Assembly (NCBI GenBank): GCA_903855705.1
Contig: CAINZT010000072.1
Coordinates: 1-42,278 of the forward strand
Length of the DNA stretch: 42,278 nucleotides
Direction of reading: 5' to 3'
Source: an uncultured Synechococcus sp.
Lineage (GTDB): Bacteria; Cyanobacteriota; Cyanobacteriia; PCC-6307; Cyanobiaceae
How positions within the stretch are numbered: the stretch's first letter is position 1; each line of letters begins with the position of its first letter. Both the position numbers and the translations under genes were made by a program. Below the pieces are notes generated by a model. That model ran no database searches. It had not been told where the DNA came from and worked only from the letters and a program-made list of their open reading frames with translations. Below are positions 1-8,238 of the stretch, one piece after another.

Positions 1-930
1 ACCCCGAAACGGTTCCAGTTGCAGGGTGCTATGGGCAATGCCCAGTTCGGCCAGCCGCTGTTTGGCCTGGTGGAGCAACTGCATGTCGTCGGTGCTGCCG
101 AGGCGGCGGCTGAGGTGGGCGGTGAGGGCGTTCTGGGAGGTGCTCATCGCCCAGACATGCAAGTGATGGACCTCCACCACCCCCGGCAATTCGATCAAGG
201 CCTGGCTGACCTCCTCGAGGTTGAGACCCAGGGGCACCGCATCGAGGGCGACGGTCAAGGCTTCGCGCAACAACTGCCAACCGCTCCAGGCCACGGCCAG
301 GCCCACGGCCATGGCAGTGAGGCCATCAAGCCGGTTCCAGCCGGTAACTCCAACCACTAGGGCACTGAGCAGAACGGCGGCAGACACCGCCGCATCAGTG
401 AGGAGGTGCAGCACCGCCGCGCGTCGGTTGAGGTCGTGCTGGTGGGGGTCACCAAACAGGCGGGCCGAGAGCAGGTTGACCACCACGCCAGCGGCTGCCG
501 CCCAAGCCACCGGGGCGCTTTGGAGGATCACCGGTGCCAGCAGTCGCTGGAGCCCTTCAACAAACACCACACTGGCGGCCATCAGGATCAGCACCGCATT
601 CAGCAGGGAGGCCAGCTGGGTGCTCCGGCCAAAGCCGTAGGTGAAGCGCTGATCGGGCGGGCGACTGCTGAGCCGTTCGGCCCCCCAGCCCAGCAGCAGG
701 CCCGCCACATCACCCAGGTTGTGGACGGCATCGCCGACCAGGGCCATGGAGCCAAAGCCAAAGCCGATCACCAATTGCAGGCCCGAAAGGCCGCTATTGA
801 GAATCACGCTCCAGCGAAAAGCGGTGGCGGGGCCGAAGCGATGGACGTGCTGGCTGGGATGGGGCAGCCGTTGGATCACCACAGCCGGATGGCAGGTCTG
901 GCGGCCGCAGGGGTGGTGATGGGCTCCCAT
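1..930 (-). CDS. CDF family metal cation exporter (zinc type), 3' end cut by window edge
   Basis: Cation diffusion facilitator, which exchanges cytoplasmic Zn2+ or a similar divalent metal for protons across the inner membrane. Reading from the ATG at 930, the frame stays open to base 1, so 310 residues are visible and the C-terminal end is missing. The N-terminus is rich in His and Cys (HHHPCGRQTCH near residues 4-14), a likely metal-binding tail. The transmembrane metal site is clear: SMALVGDAVHNLGD in TM2 (H70 and D74) and a second HxxxD, HLLTD, in TM5. HxxxD in both helices is the zinc-type signature of the family, as in CzcD/ZitB. A cytoplasmic domain with EVHHLHVW follows, as in other CDF proteins. 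No good ribosome binding site precedes the start. The gene lies 280 bases downstream of the EmrB-like gene on the same strand, so it may have its own promoter. Confidence 0.92.
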   Translation of the reverse strand, partial: MGAHHHPCGRQTCHPAVVIQRLPHPSQHVHRFGPATAFRWSVILNSGLSGLQLVIGFGFGSMALVGDAVHNLGDVAGLLLGWGAERLSSRPPDQRFTYGFGRSTQLASLLNAVLILMAASVVFVEGLQRLLAPVILQSAPVAWAAAAGVVVNLLSARLFGDPHQHDLNRRAAVLHLLTDAAVSAAVLLSALVVGVTGWNRLDGLTAMAVGLAVAWSGWQLLREALTVALDAVPLGLNLEEVSQALIELPGVVEVHHLHVWAMSTSQNALTAHLSRRLGSTDDMQLLHQAKQRLAELGIAHSTLQLEPFRG

Positions 931-1210
931 GGGGGTGGCAGCGGCAAGGGGGTGGCGTGATCGGTGACAGGATGGCTGGACCGATGGAGCTGACCCAGGG
1001 AGCTGGGCGGACCAAGGGGACAACGAACGCGATTGAATCCATCGAGGACGGAAAATCGCGAAGGCCACACAAGGCCTGGCCCAACTGTGGCAACTCTGGC
1101 GGCCCATTGACGAGGGTCCTGGCCAGGGGTGGGCGGCTCAGCAGCTCGTCCCGCCAGGAGTGTCAGCCCCAGGCCTCAACTGGACCACCAGCACTGATGG
1201 GTCCAACAGC

Positions 1211-2788
1211 TCAGCTGACCTGGCGAGCCTTGGGAGCCCGGAATAACAGAACCAGGGGGATGGCCGCCAGGAACAGAATCGCTAGCAAGTGGAAGATGTC
1301 GGCGTAGGCCAATAGGGAGGCCTGCAGGTCAACCTGGTGATCGACCAGCTCGAGGGCGCGGCGGTGGGCCAACTGGGGGTCGACTCCGCGGGCGTGCAGC
1401 ATTTGCTCCATCTGAAACAGGCGCATCCGCAACTGCAGGGAGAGGGCCCCAGCCGATTCGGTCAGGTAGGCCCGGTGGTGATCGCGGCCATGGGACAGCA
1501 GGGAGGTGAGCATGGCAATGCCGAAGCTGCCCCCCAGTTGGCGGGTGAGGTTGTAGAAAGCACTGCCGCCATTGATCTCCTGGGGGGAGAGGTCCCCTAG
1601 GGCAGCCAAGCTCAGGGGCAAGAACATCAAGACCGTGCCCACCCCTCGAAAGATAAGGGGCCAGAAGAGGGCATCCTCGCCGGTATTGGGGTTGATCCCG
1701 GCCAGGGAAAACATCACCAACGCAGTACAAATACTGCCAGCCGTAATTACACGGCGGGGATCCAATTGCTGCACTTTTTTGCTGAGCACAAGCATGGTGG
1801 CGCCAGAGGCAAGGGCCCCGGGGAGCATCAGCAAACCAGTCTGGATGGCCGTGAATTGCAATACCCCTTGGGCAAAGATTGGGATCAGAAAGACCGTGCC
1901 GTAGAGGCCGATCCCCACGATCATCGAGAGGATGCTGCCGGCGGCCAGGCTGCGGTGGCGCAACACCCGCAGCTGCACGGCCGGGTTGGGATGGCGCAGC
2001 TCCCACCAGATAAAGGCCGGACAACTCAAGGCTGCCGTAAGACTGAGGGCAACAATTCCTCGGTCGTCAAACCAGGCATATTGCTCCCCTTGCTCGAGCA
2101 CAATCTGCAGCGAACCCAGCCAGAAGATCAGCAGGAGAATCCCTAGCCAGTCAACTGAGGCCAGGGATGGAGCAGGCTTCTTCTGATCGGGCGGTAGGGC
2201 CCGCAGGGCCATCATCACGGCAAAGATGCCGAAGGGCAAGTTAATCAAAAAGATCCAACGCCAGCTCAACAGATCGGTGAGATAGCCCCCCACGGTGGGG
2301 CCTAGGGCCGGTCCGGAGATGATGCCCAGGCCGAACACAGCCTGGGCAAAGCCCTGGCGATCCTTGGGGATTGTTTCAAATAGAATCGCCTGGGATTTGG
2401 CCAGCAGCCCCCCTCCCAGCAAGCCCTGGATAATGCGAGCGGTGACGAGCAAGGGCAGGTTGGGGGCCATGCCACAAACCACCGAAGCGATCGTGAATCC
2501 TGCCAAGGAGAACACAAAATAGCCTCGGCGTCCAAAGCCATTGCCCAACCAGGCGGTGAGCGGCAGGATTACCACATTGGCCATGGCATAGCCGGTAACG
2601 ACCCAGCCCACCTCCGCCAGGGTGGCGCCGAGATGGGCCTGGATGCTGGTGAGCGCCACGTTAACGATGCTTGTATCGAGCACCTCGAGAAAGCCCCCCA
2701 GGGAGGCCGTGAAGATGATGGCCCAATGGGCTGGTGTCAGGGGTGTGCGGGCCGTGGCTGGCGCCGTCGCTGCTGGAGGACTACTCAC
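1211..2788 (-). CDS. MFS drug efflux transporter, DHA2 (EmrB/QacA) family
   Basis: Predicted proton-driven multidrug exporter of 525 residues, the usual size for the 14-helix DHA2 family. The first helix carries the family motif LEVLDTSIVNVAL. The motif-A-like loop is WLGNGFGRRGYF, and the motif-C-like stretch GIISGPALGPTVGGYL follows near residue 150. The GTG start is chosen because the stop of the upstream HlyD-like gene (TGA, 2792-2790) is followed by one base and then this GTG, an arrangement that implies translational coupling. The pair is therefore EmrA (adaptor) plus EmrB (inner-membrane pump). An outer-membrane TolC-type channel is not in the window. The substrate cannot be told from sequence. 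Confidence 0.93.
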   Translation of the reverse strand: MSSPPAATAPATARTPLTPAHWAIIFTASLGGFLEVLDTSIVNVALTSIQAHLGATLAEVGWVVTGYAMANVVILPLTAWLGNGFGRRGYFVFSLAGFTIASVVCGMAPNLPLLVTARIIQGLLGGGLLAKSQAILFETIPKDRQGFAQAVFGLGIISGPALGPTVGGYLTDLLSWRWIFLINLPFGIFAVMMALRALPPDQKKPAPSLASVDWLGILLLIFWLGSLQIVLEQGEQYAWFDDRGIVALSLTAALSCPAFIWWELRHPNPAVQLRVLRHRSLAAGSILSMIVGIGLYGTVFLIPIFAQGVLQFTAIQTGLLMLPGALASGATMLVLSKKVQQLDPRRVITAGSICTALVMFSLAGINPNTGEDALFWPLIFRGVGTVLMFLPLSLAALGDLSPQEINGGSAFYNLTRQLGGSFGIAMLTSLLSHGRDHHRAYLTESAGALSLQLRMRLFQMEQMLHARGVDPQLAHRRALELVDHQVDLQASLLAYADIFHLLAILFLAAIPLVLLFRAPKARQVS

Positions 2789-2789
2789 C

Positions 2790-3938
2790 TCAGGTGTGCA
2801 CCGAGGTCATCACCGAGAGCCCTGGCTTGAGCCGGCCTTTCCAGGGGGCGATGCTGCTGGGGTCGAAATCGATGCGCACGGTCACCCGTTGCACCACCTT
2901 GGTGAAATTGCCAGTGGCGTTATCAGGGGGCAGCAGGGCAAAGCGGGCGCCAGAGGCTGGGGAAAGGCTGGTGACATGGCCATGGAACCCAACCCCCGGC
3001 ACGCCATCGAGGTGCAGGTCAGCCCGGTTGCCGACGCGCATGCGGCTCACCTGGGTTTCCTTGAAATTGGCCTCCACCCAGACATCGCGCCCCACCAGGG
3101 TGAGCAGGCCCTGGCTGGGTTGGACGCCCTGGCCCGCCTCCACCTGGCGTTGGCCGACCACGGCGGCGGCAGGGGCCCGCAGGGTGGTGTAACTGAGCTG
3201 GAGCTTGGCGGTTGCCAGGGCTGCCTGGGCCTGGAGCACGCCCGCCAGGGCGGCGGCGGCCTTGCTGGCATCCACCTGGATATGGGCCTGGCGGGAGCGA
3301 GCCGTGGCCTGGCTTCCCTTGCTGCGGCTGAGCCGACCAAGGGATTGCTGATACTGGCTCTTGGCCAGATCTACCTGCTGCTGGGTCGCGGCGCCCTGGC
3401 GATGGAGGCTTTGATACCGCTTCAAATCGGCTGCCGTGCGCACCACCTCGGCGCGGGCATCGAGCTGGTCGCCATGGGCCTGGGATTCGCCGGCACTGGC
3501 GTCACTGCGATCGGCACCGACGGTGACATTGGCGGCATCGGCCTGGCGCCGGGCACTGATCAGGTCGGCTTCGGCCCGAAGCACCTGCATGCGCTGGTCA
3601 CCGGAATCAAGCAGGACCAAGGGCTGGTCAGGCTGAACCGGATCATTGGCATCGACTAACACCTTGTCGACGATGCCGGGAATCCGGCTGGAGACTTGAT
3701 AAATGTGGGACTGGAGCTGGGCGTCATCCGTCTGCTCAATTCCCCAGTTGGCCGCAATCCAGACGGACCCAGCCCCGGTGAGAACCACTGCCAGGGCAAT
3801 GCCGATCTTGCGTTTGGTCACACAGGTAGGCAGGTAAGTGATCCCATCGTCGCAAGCGACCGAACGGGTCGCGAGCCAGGGGAGCAGAGCGACCGGTCCA
3901 CCAGGAGTTGAACCAGCAAGGTACGAGCGTCTGATCAC
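2790..3938 (-). CDS. HlyD/EmrA-type membrane fusion protein
   Basis: Periplasmic adaptor that links the inner-membrane pump encoded next to it to an outer-membrane channel. One N-terminal membrane helix (IGIALAVVLTGAGSVWIAAN) is followed by EQTDDAQLQSHIYQVSSRI and a biotinyl-lipoyl-like segment. A long Ala/Gln-rich coiled-coil hairpin comes next, then the second lipoyl half (LRAPAAAVVGQRQVEAGQ) and a beta-barrel region. I chose the GTG at 3938 because AGGAGAGG lies just upstream, which gives 382 residues, close to E. coli EmrA. The frame is open further, to a TTG at 3989, and a GTG at 3821 just before the helix is also possible. It is one base from the EmrB-like gene and divergent from mgtA, with about 98 bases between the chosen starts. 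Confidence 0.9.
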   Translation of the reverse strand: MIRRSYLAGSTPGGPVALLPWLATRSVACDDGITYLPTCVTKRKIGIALAVVLTGAGSVWIAANWGIEQTDDAQLQSHIYQVSSRIPGIVDKVLVDANDPVQPDQPLVLLDSGDQRMQVLRAEADLISARRQADAANVTVGADRSDASAGESQAHGDQLDARAEVVRTAADLKRYQSLHRQGAATQQQVDLAKSQYQQSLGRLSRSKGSQATARSRQAHIQVDASKAAAALAGVLQAQAALATAKLQLSYTTLRAPAAAVVGQRQVEAGQGVQPSQGLLTLVGRDVWVEANFKETQVSRMRVGNRADLHLDGVPGVGFHGHVTSLSPASGARFALLPPDNATGNFTKVVQRVTVRIDFDPSSIAPWKGRLKPGLSVMTSVHT

Positions 3939-4036
3939 GGTGCCTCTCCTCGGCCCAGGCAAATCTGTAACGAGCAAACCAGAACCCAAACCCAGGGCGA
4001 GACTTGCACGGAGTAGCTGGTCAAAGGGGGTTTGCC

Positions 4037-6886
4037 ATGTCTGTGCCCCAGCTCAGGCGCCTCAGGCATCGACTTCATAGCTTGTGGAGCTGGCTCCAAA
4101 GGGCCTCAGCCAACCCAGTCGGCAAGCACAACCCCCGGTCCCGCCCAACGTCGTCGATCGGGGGGGGCGCGCCTGGCGACAACCATCTGGGGGCGATTGG
4201 CCAGCAGGCTCCCGAGCGGGTGCTGGCCCAGCTGGAAAGCACGGGGGAGGGCCTCAGCGAGCTGGAGGCTGACCGGCGCCGTTCCGAGTACGGCGCCAAT
4301 GAGATTCCCCGGCAAGGAACGCCCAGCTGGCCAGTGCAATTGCTGACAAGTGTGAGCAATCCGCTGGTGTTGCTCCTAACAGCCCTAGCCGCCATTTCCC
4401 TGGTGAGCGGGGAAGGGGAATCGGCCCTGATCATTCTCACGATTGTGATCTTCAGCGTGATCCTGCGCTTTTCCCAGGAGTATCGCTCCAGCCGGGCCGT
4501 CGATGCCCTACGCGATCTGGTGCATACCACCGCGACCGTGAGCCGACCGTTTCGGCAGGTGAAACAAGCTGGCGGCGAGTCCAGGAGCATGGTCCCGGAA
4601 TTAAACAGGACCCCGGAGTTAAACAGGGCCCCGTTAAACATGATCCCGGCCCTGGAGCTGGGGTTAGACCTGGTTCAGAGGTTGGAACAGGGCCAGCGGC
4701 AGGAAGTACCGATTCGGGATCTGGTGCCCGGCGATGTGATTCACCTAGCGGCTGGGGACATGGTGCCAGCGGATGTCCGCCTGCTCCATTCCAAGGATTT
4801 GTATGTCAGCCAGGCCACCTTGACCGGTGAATCTATGCCGGTGGAAAAACATGTCAACGGGGGAGCGATGGATTCTGCCCACAGCAGTCCCCTGGAACTG
4901 GAGAGTCTCTGTTTTCTGGGAACGGCCGTGGTCAGTGGCGCGGCCAGCGCGGTGGTGGTTCAAACCGGCGCCCACACAATCCTGGGGTCCATCGCCGAAG
5001 GGGTGATGGCGCCCAAGTCCAGCACAGGCTTTGACAAGGGTGTCAATGATGTCAGCGGCCTGCTGCTGCGCTTCATGCTGGCGATGGCGCCCACTGTGTT
5101 CCTGATTAATGGCCTACTTAAGGGCAACTGGGGCGAGGCCTTTTTCTTCGCCCTCTCGGTGGCGGTGGGCCTAACCCCAGAAATGCTGCCGATGATCGTG
5201 ACCGCCAACCTGGCCAGGGGCGCGATCGCCATGTCCAAACAGCAGGTGATTGTCAAAAATATCAATTCAATCCAGAGCTTCGGCGCCATGGAGATCCTCT
5301 GTACCGATAAAACCGGCACGCTCACCCAAGACCATATTGTCTTAAAACTTCCCCTCGATATCTTCGGACGTGAGCGCGAAGAGGTTTTGGAGTTTGCCTA
5401 CCTGAACAGCCGCTATCAAAGCGGTCTTAAAAATCTGTTGGATGTGGCGATCCTTGAGCACAGTGACTTGGAGACGAAACTGAACTTGGATCAGCGTTAC
5501 CATAAAATAGACGAAATCCCCTTTGACTTTGTGCGCAGGCGCATGTCCGTTGTGGTTGATGAGGATGGCCACCACCATGAACTCATCTGCAAAGGAGCCG
5601 TTGAGGAGATCGCCCAGATTTGTGAACGGGTCCGAATTGATGGCCAGTCGGTGGCCTTCGATGTGTCTCTGCGCAAGCAGTTGCAGCAACTCAACCACGA
5701 CCTCAACGATGACGGCCTGCGGGTGATTGCCGTGGCCTACAAGGAGTTACCTCCGGAGCAGGACACCTATGGGGTAGAAGATGAACGGGCCCTTATCCTA
5801 ATTGGCCTAATCGCCTTTTTGGATCCCCCCAAGGACTCGGCCCACCAAGCCATCGCCGCCCTAGCCAACAGTGGCGTGCAAGTGAAAGTTCTCACCGGCG
5901 ATAATGCCGTGATCACCCAGAAAACCTGCAAGGATGTGGGCCTAGCCGTCGGCGGAATCCTGCTGGGCGATGGGGTCGAAAGCCTCAGCGATCGGGAGCT
6001 AATGGCGGCGGCGGCCCACACCACAATCTTTGCCAAACTGACACCTCTGCAAAAGTCACGGATTATTCGTGTGTTGCGCAGCCAGGGCGCGATTGTGGGC
6101 TTCATGGGCGATGGCATTAATGATGCGGCGGCGCTGCGTGAGGCCGATGTGGGCATCTCGGTCGATACGGCTGTTGATATCGCCAAGGAGGCTGCCGATA
6201 TTATTTTACTGGAGAAGAATCTGATGGTCTTGCAGGCCGGGATCCTGGAGGGTCGGCGCACCTTTGGCAATATCGTAAAATACATTAAAATGGGCACTAG
6301 TTCCAACTTCGGCAATATGTTTAGCATGTTGGGAGCCAGCGCCCTTTTGCCCTTCCTGCCGATGTTGCCAGTGCAGATTTTAGTTAATAATCTGCTCTAC
6401 GACCTCTCCCAAACCGGCATTCCCTTTGATCGGGTCGATCGTGATTACCTGGCTAAACCACGCCAATGGCTGGTGGGGGACATCCAACGGTTCATGCTTT
6501 GGATCGGCCCAATCAGTTCCCTCTTCGACTATCTCACCTTTGGCCTGATGTGGTTTGTGTTCCAGGCCAACACGCCAGCCCAACATGCCCTCTTTCAGAC
6601 CGGCTGGTTTGTGGAAAGCTTGATGACCCAGGTATTGATCGTGCACATCATCCGTACCCCCAAAATCCCTTTCTTCCAGAGTCGGGCCTCCTGGCCCCTG
6701 GTGGGGATCAGCGCCACGGTGATGGCCCTGGCGATCGCCCTACCCTTCACGCCTGCCGGCCCGGGCCTGGGGTTGGTGCCCTTACCAGCCGCCTACTTCG
6801 GCTGGCTTGGGCTGATCCTGGCGGGCTATTGCCTGCTCACCCAGCGGGTCAAAACCTGGTTCATCCAGCGCTACGGCTACAACTGA
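4037..6886 (+). CDS. mgtA: P-type ATPase, magnesium-transporting (MgtA/MgtB type)
   Basis: P3B-type ATPase that uses ATP to bring Mg2+ (possibly also Ni2+) into the cell. The ATG at 4037 is preferred over an upstream TTG (4004) because AAAGGGGG lies six bases before it; this gives 949 residues. Visible motifs are the actuator TGES (263-266), the phosphorylated aspartate in DKTGTLT (D424), KGAVEE in the nucleotide domain, and the hinge GDGINDAAALREADVGISV (from 691), followed by AADIILLEKNL as in MgtA. Membrane helices lie on both sides, with four to six after the hinge. Compared with the MgtA family, an extra segment of about 40 residues sits in the actuator region before VPIRDLVPGDVI and holds a short repeat. 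The 3' end overlaps the convergent ABC ATPase gene by 10 bases. No leader element of the enteric mgtA kind was recognised. Confidence 0.9.
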   Translation: MSVPQLRRLRHRLHSLWSWLQRASANPVGKHNPRSRPTSSIGGGAPGDNHLGAIGQQAPERVLAQLESTGEGLSELEADRRRSEYGANEIPRQGTPSWPVQLLTSVSNPLVLLLTALAAISLVSGEGESALIILTIVIFSVILRFSQEYRSSRAVDALRDLVHTTATVSRPFRQVKQAGGESRSMVPELNRTPELNRAPLNMIPALELGLDLVQRLEQGQRQEVPIRDLVPGDVIHLAAGDMVPADVRLLHSKDLYVSQATLTGESMPVEKHVNGGAMDSAHSSPLELESLCFLGTAVVSGAASAVVVQTGAHTILGSIAEGVMAPKSSTGFDKGVNDVSGLLLRFMLAMAPTVFLINGLLKGNWGEAFFFALSVAVGLTPEMLPMIVTANLARGAIAMSKQQVIVKNINSIQSFGAMEILCTDKTGTLTQDHIVLKLPLDIFGREREEVLEFAYLNSRYQSGLKNLLDVAILEHSDLETKLNLDQRYHKIDEIPFDFVRRRMSVVVDEDGHHHELICKGAVEEIAQICERVRIDGQSVAFDVSLRKQLQQLNHDLNDDGLRVIAVAYKELPPEQDTYGVEDERALILIGLIAFLDPPKDSAHQAIAALANSGVQVKVLTGDNAVITQKTCKDVGLAVGGILLGDGVESLSDRELMAAAAHTTIFAKLTPLQKSRIIRVLRSQGAIVGFMGDGINDAAALREADVGISVDTAVDIAKEAADIILLEKNLMVLQAGILEGRRTFGNIVKYIKMGTSSNFGNMFSMLGASALLPFLPMLPVQILVNNLLYDLSQTGIPFDRVDRDYLAKPRQWLVGDIQRFMLWIGPISSLFDYLTFGLMWFVFQANTPAQHALFQTGWFVESLMTQVLIVHIIRTPKIPFFQSRASWPLVGISATVMALAIALPFTPAGPGLGLVPLPAAYFGWLGLILAGYCLLTQRVKTWFIQRYGYN
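4594..4642 (+). repeat. 18-base in-frame microrepeat inside mgtA
   Basis: Two adjacent 18-base units (4594-4611 and 4612-4629) differ at two bases. A third, shortened unit begins at 4630. They encode PELNRT, PELNRA and P-LNMI. They lie in the extra segment of the actuator domain, a place where related transporters have a short loop. Confidence 0.85.
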
Positions 6887-8238
6887 GCCACGCCCTCCTC
6901 CTCGGCCTCGAGGGCATCGCCAGCCCGGAAACGATCCTGCTCGCGGCTGTAGCGGAATAGGCCACAGGCCCGGATCCAGCTCACCAGGGTTTCGAACATG
7001 GCCTCGGCCTCTGGCTGGGTGAACTGCTCACTGAGAAGGTCAAGCACGAAGTCGCCATCCACCTCCGCCTTGGCGCTGGCCTCCAGGGCCTCCTGCAGGC
7101 GGCGCACCAGGGGCACATGCAGCAGCATTTGGCTGCGCAGCAGGCGCTGTTGCTCCTCCTCGCTGGCCTCGGCCAGGGCTCGGCCCACGGGGCTCAAGCC
7201 CAACCGGGCCCCATCGACGGCCATCAACTCCAGCAGTTCGCCGGCATCGAGGATTGGCAGCAGGTCATCGAGTTCCAGCACCAGCTCATCGGCCAGTTCG
7301 GCCACGCTGATGCCCTCCTGCTCCGGCACCAAGGTGAGCAGGTCGACCACGGCGCCCAGGGAAGCGGGCGGCAGGGCCAGGGCGTCCTGGCTGGTGGTCT
7401 GCTCCACCGCCATGGGGCTGGTTCCGACAGGCTTATCCGGATCGGTCATGTAGCTGTAAAGGGTATCGACTAGGGCTCGGAATGCCGGGGCCGTGTCGTC
7501 GCGGGGCCGGGGCAGGGGATTGGGCACCACGCCGCGAATGCGGCCGGGGTTGGCACTGAGCAGCACGACCCGATCACTGAGCAACACCGCTTCCTCAATG
7601 CTGTGGGTGACGATCACGATCGAGCCAGCCGGAAAGGTGCCGCCAGCCCAGAGTTCATCGATGTCGCGGCGAAGGTTTTCGGCCGTGAGCACATCGAGGG
7701 CACTGAAGGGTTCATCCATCAGCAGCAGGGCCGGCTCCATCACGAAGGCCCGGGCAAAGCCCACCCGCTGGCGCATGCCACCCGAGAGTTCGCGGGGATA
7801 GGCCTCGGCGCTGCCCTCCAAGCCCACCATGGCCAGGGCCCGCAGGGCCCGACGCCGCACCTCCTTCTCTCCGAGGCCACGGGCCTCTAGGCCCACGGCC
7901 GTGTTTTCCAGCACCGTGAGCCAGGGCAACAGGGCAAAGCTCTGGAACACGATCGCCACATCCCGGTTCACGCCCCGGAGCGGTTGGCCATCGCGCTCGA
8001 TCCGGCCTTCACTGGGGGCGATCAGCCCTGCCATCAGCCTTAGCAGGGTGCTCTTGCCACTGCCACTGCGGCCCAGCAGGGCCACAACCTCACCGGGCTG
8101 GATGTCGAGGTCGATGTCATCAAGCACCGCCACCCGGCTGCTGCCATCGGCGCTACGAAACAGCTTGGCGACGTGGCGCACCTTGAGCAGGGGCTGGGAT
8201 GTCACCTGTTGGGACCCAAGCAAAGCATCAGTTTCCAT
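6877..8238 (-). CDS. ABC transporter ATP-binding protein with C-terminal AAA-associated domain (nitrate/sulfonate/bicarbonate type)
   Basis: ATPase of an import ABC transporter, 453 residues, with two parts. Residues about 18-270 form a NrtD/SsuB/TauB-type ATPase: Walker A GRSGSGKST, Q-loop VFQSFALLPWLTV, signature LSGGMRQRVGFARA, Walker B LLLMDEPFSALD and the switch His in VTHSIEEA. Residues about 300-440 form an acidic, Leu-rich helical domain, as in the AAA-associated domain found on some transporters of this class. The start overlaps the end of the permease gene by 11 bases, so the two are co-translated. The 3' end overlaps mgtA tail to tail by 10 bases. I cannot assign a substrate: family membership suggests an anion such as nitrate, cyanate, sulfonate or bicarbonate, but no binding protein is encoded nearby. 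Confidence 0.9.
   Translation of the reverse strand: METDALLGSQQVTSQPLLKVRHVAKLFRSADGSSRVAVLDDIDLDIQPGEVVALLGRSGSGKSTLLRLMAGLIAPSEGRIERDGQPLRGVNRDVAIVFQSFALLPWLTVLENTAVGLEARGLGEKEVRRRALRALAMVGLEGSAEAYPRELSGGMRQRVGFARAFVMEPALLLMDEPFSALDVLTAENLRRDIDELWAGGTFPAGSIVIVTHSIEEAVLLSDRVVLLSANPGRIRGVVPNPLPRPRDDTAPAFRALVDTLYSYMTDPDKPVGTSPMAVEQTTSQDALALPPASLGAVVDLLTLVPEQEGISVAELADELVLELDDLLPILDAGELLELMAVDGARLGLSPVGRALAEASEEEQQRLLRSQMLLHVPLVRRLQEALEASAKAEVDGDFVLDLLSEQFTQPEAEAMFETLVSWIRACGLFRYSREQDRFRAGDALEAEEEGVAQL

Noticed and set aside
957-1307. 116-residue plus-strand ORF in the gap between the EmrB-like gene and the CDF gene
   Set aside because: Composition is random-looking (Arg/Ser/Gly/Thr), it runs into the antisense of the EmrB-like gene, and it has no recognisable fold. 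The gap 931-1210 shows no supported gene, RNA or terminator.
2622-3659. Long plus-strand ORF (345 codons) opposite the HlyD-like gene
   Set aside because: It is an antisense shadow of a GC-rich gene: His/Gly/Ala-rich with no motif, whereas the minus strand encodes a clear membrane fusion protein.
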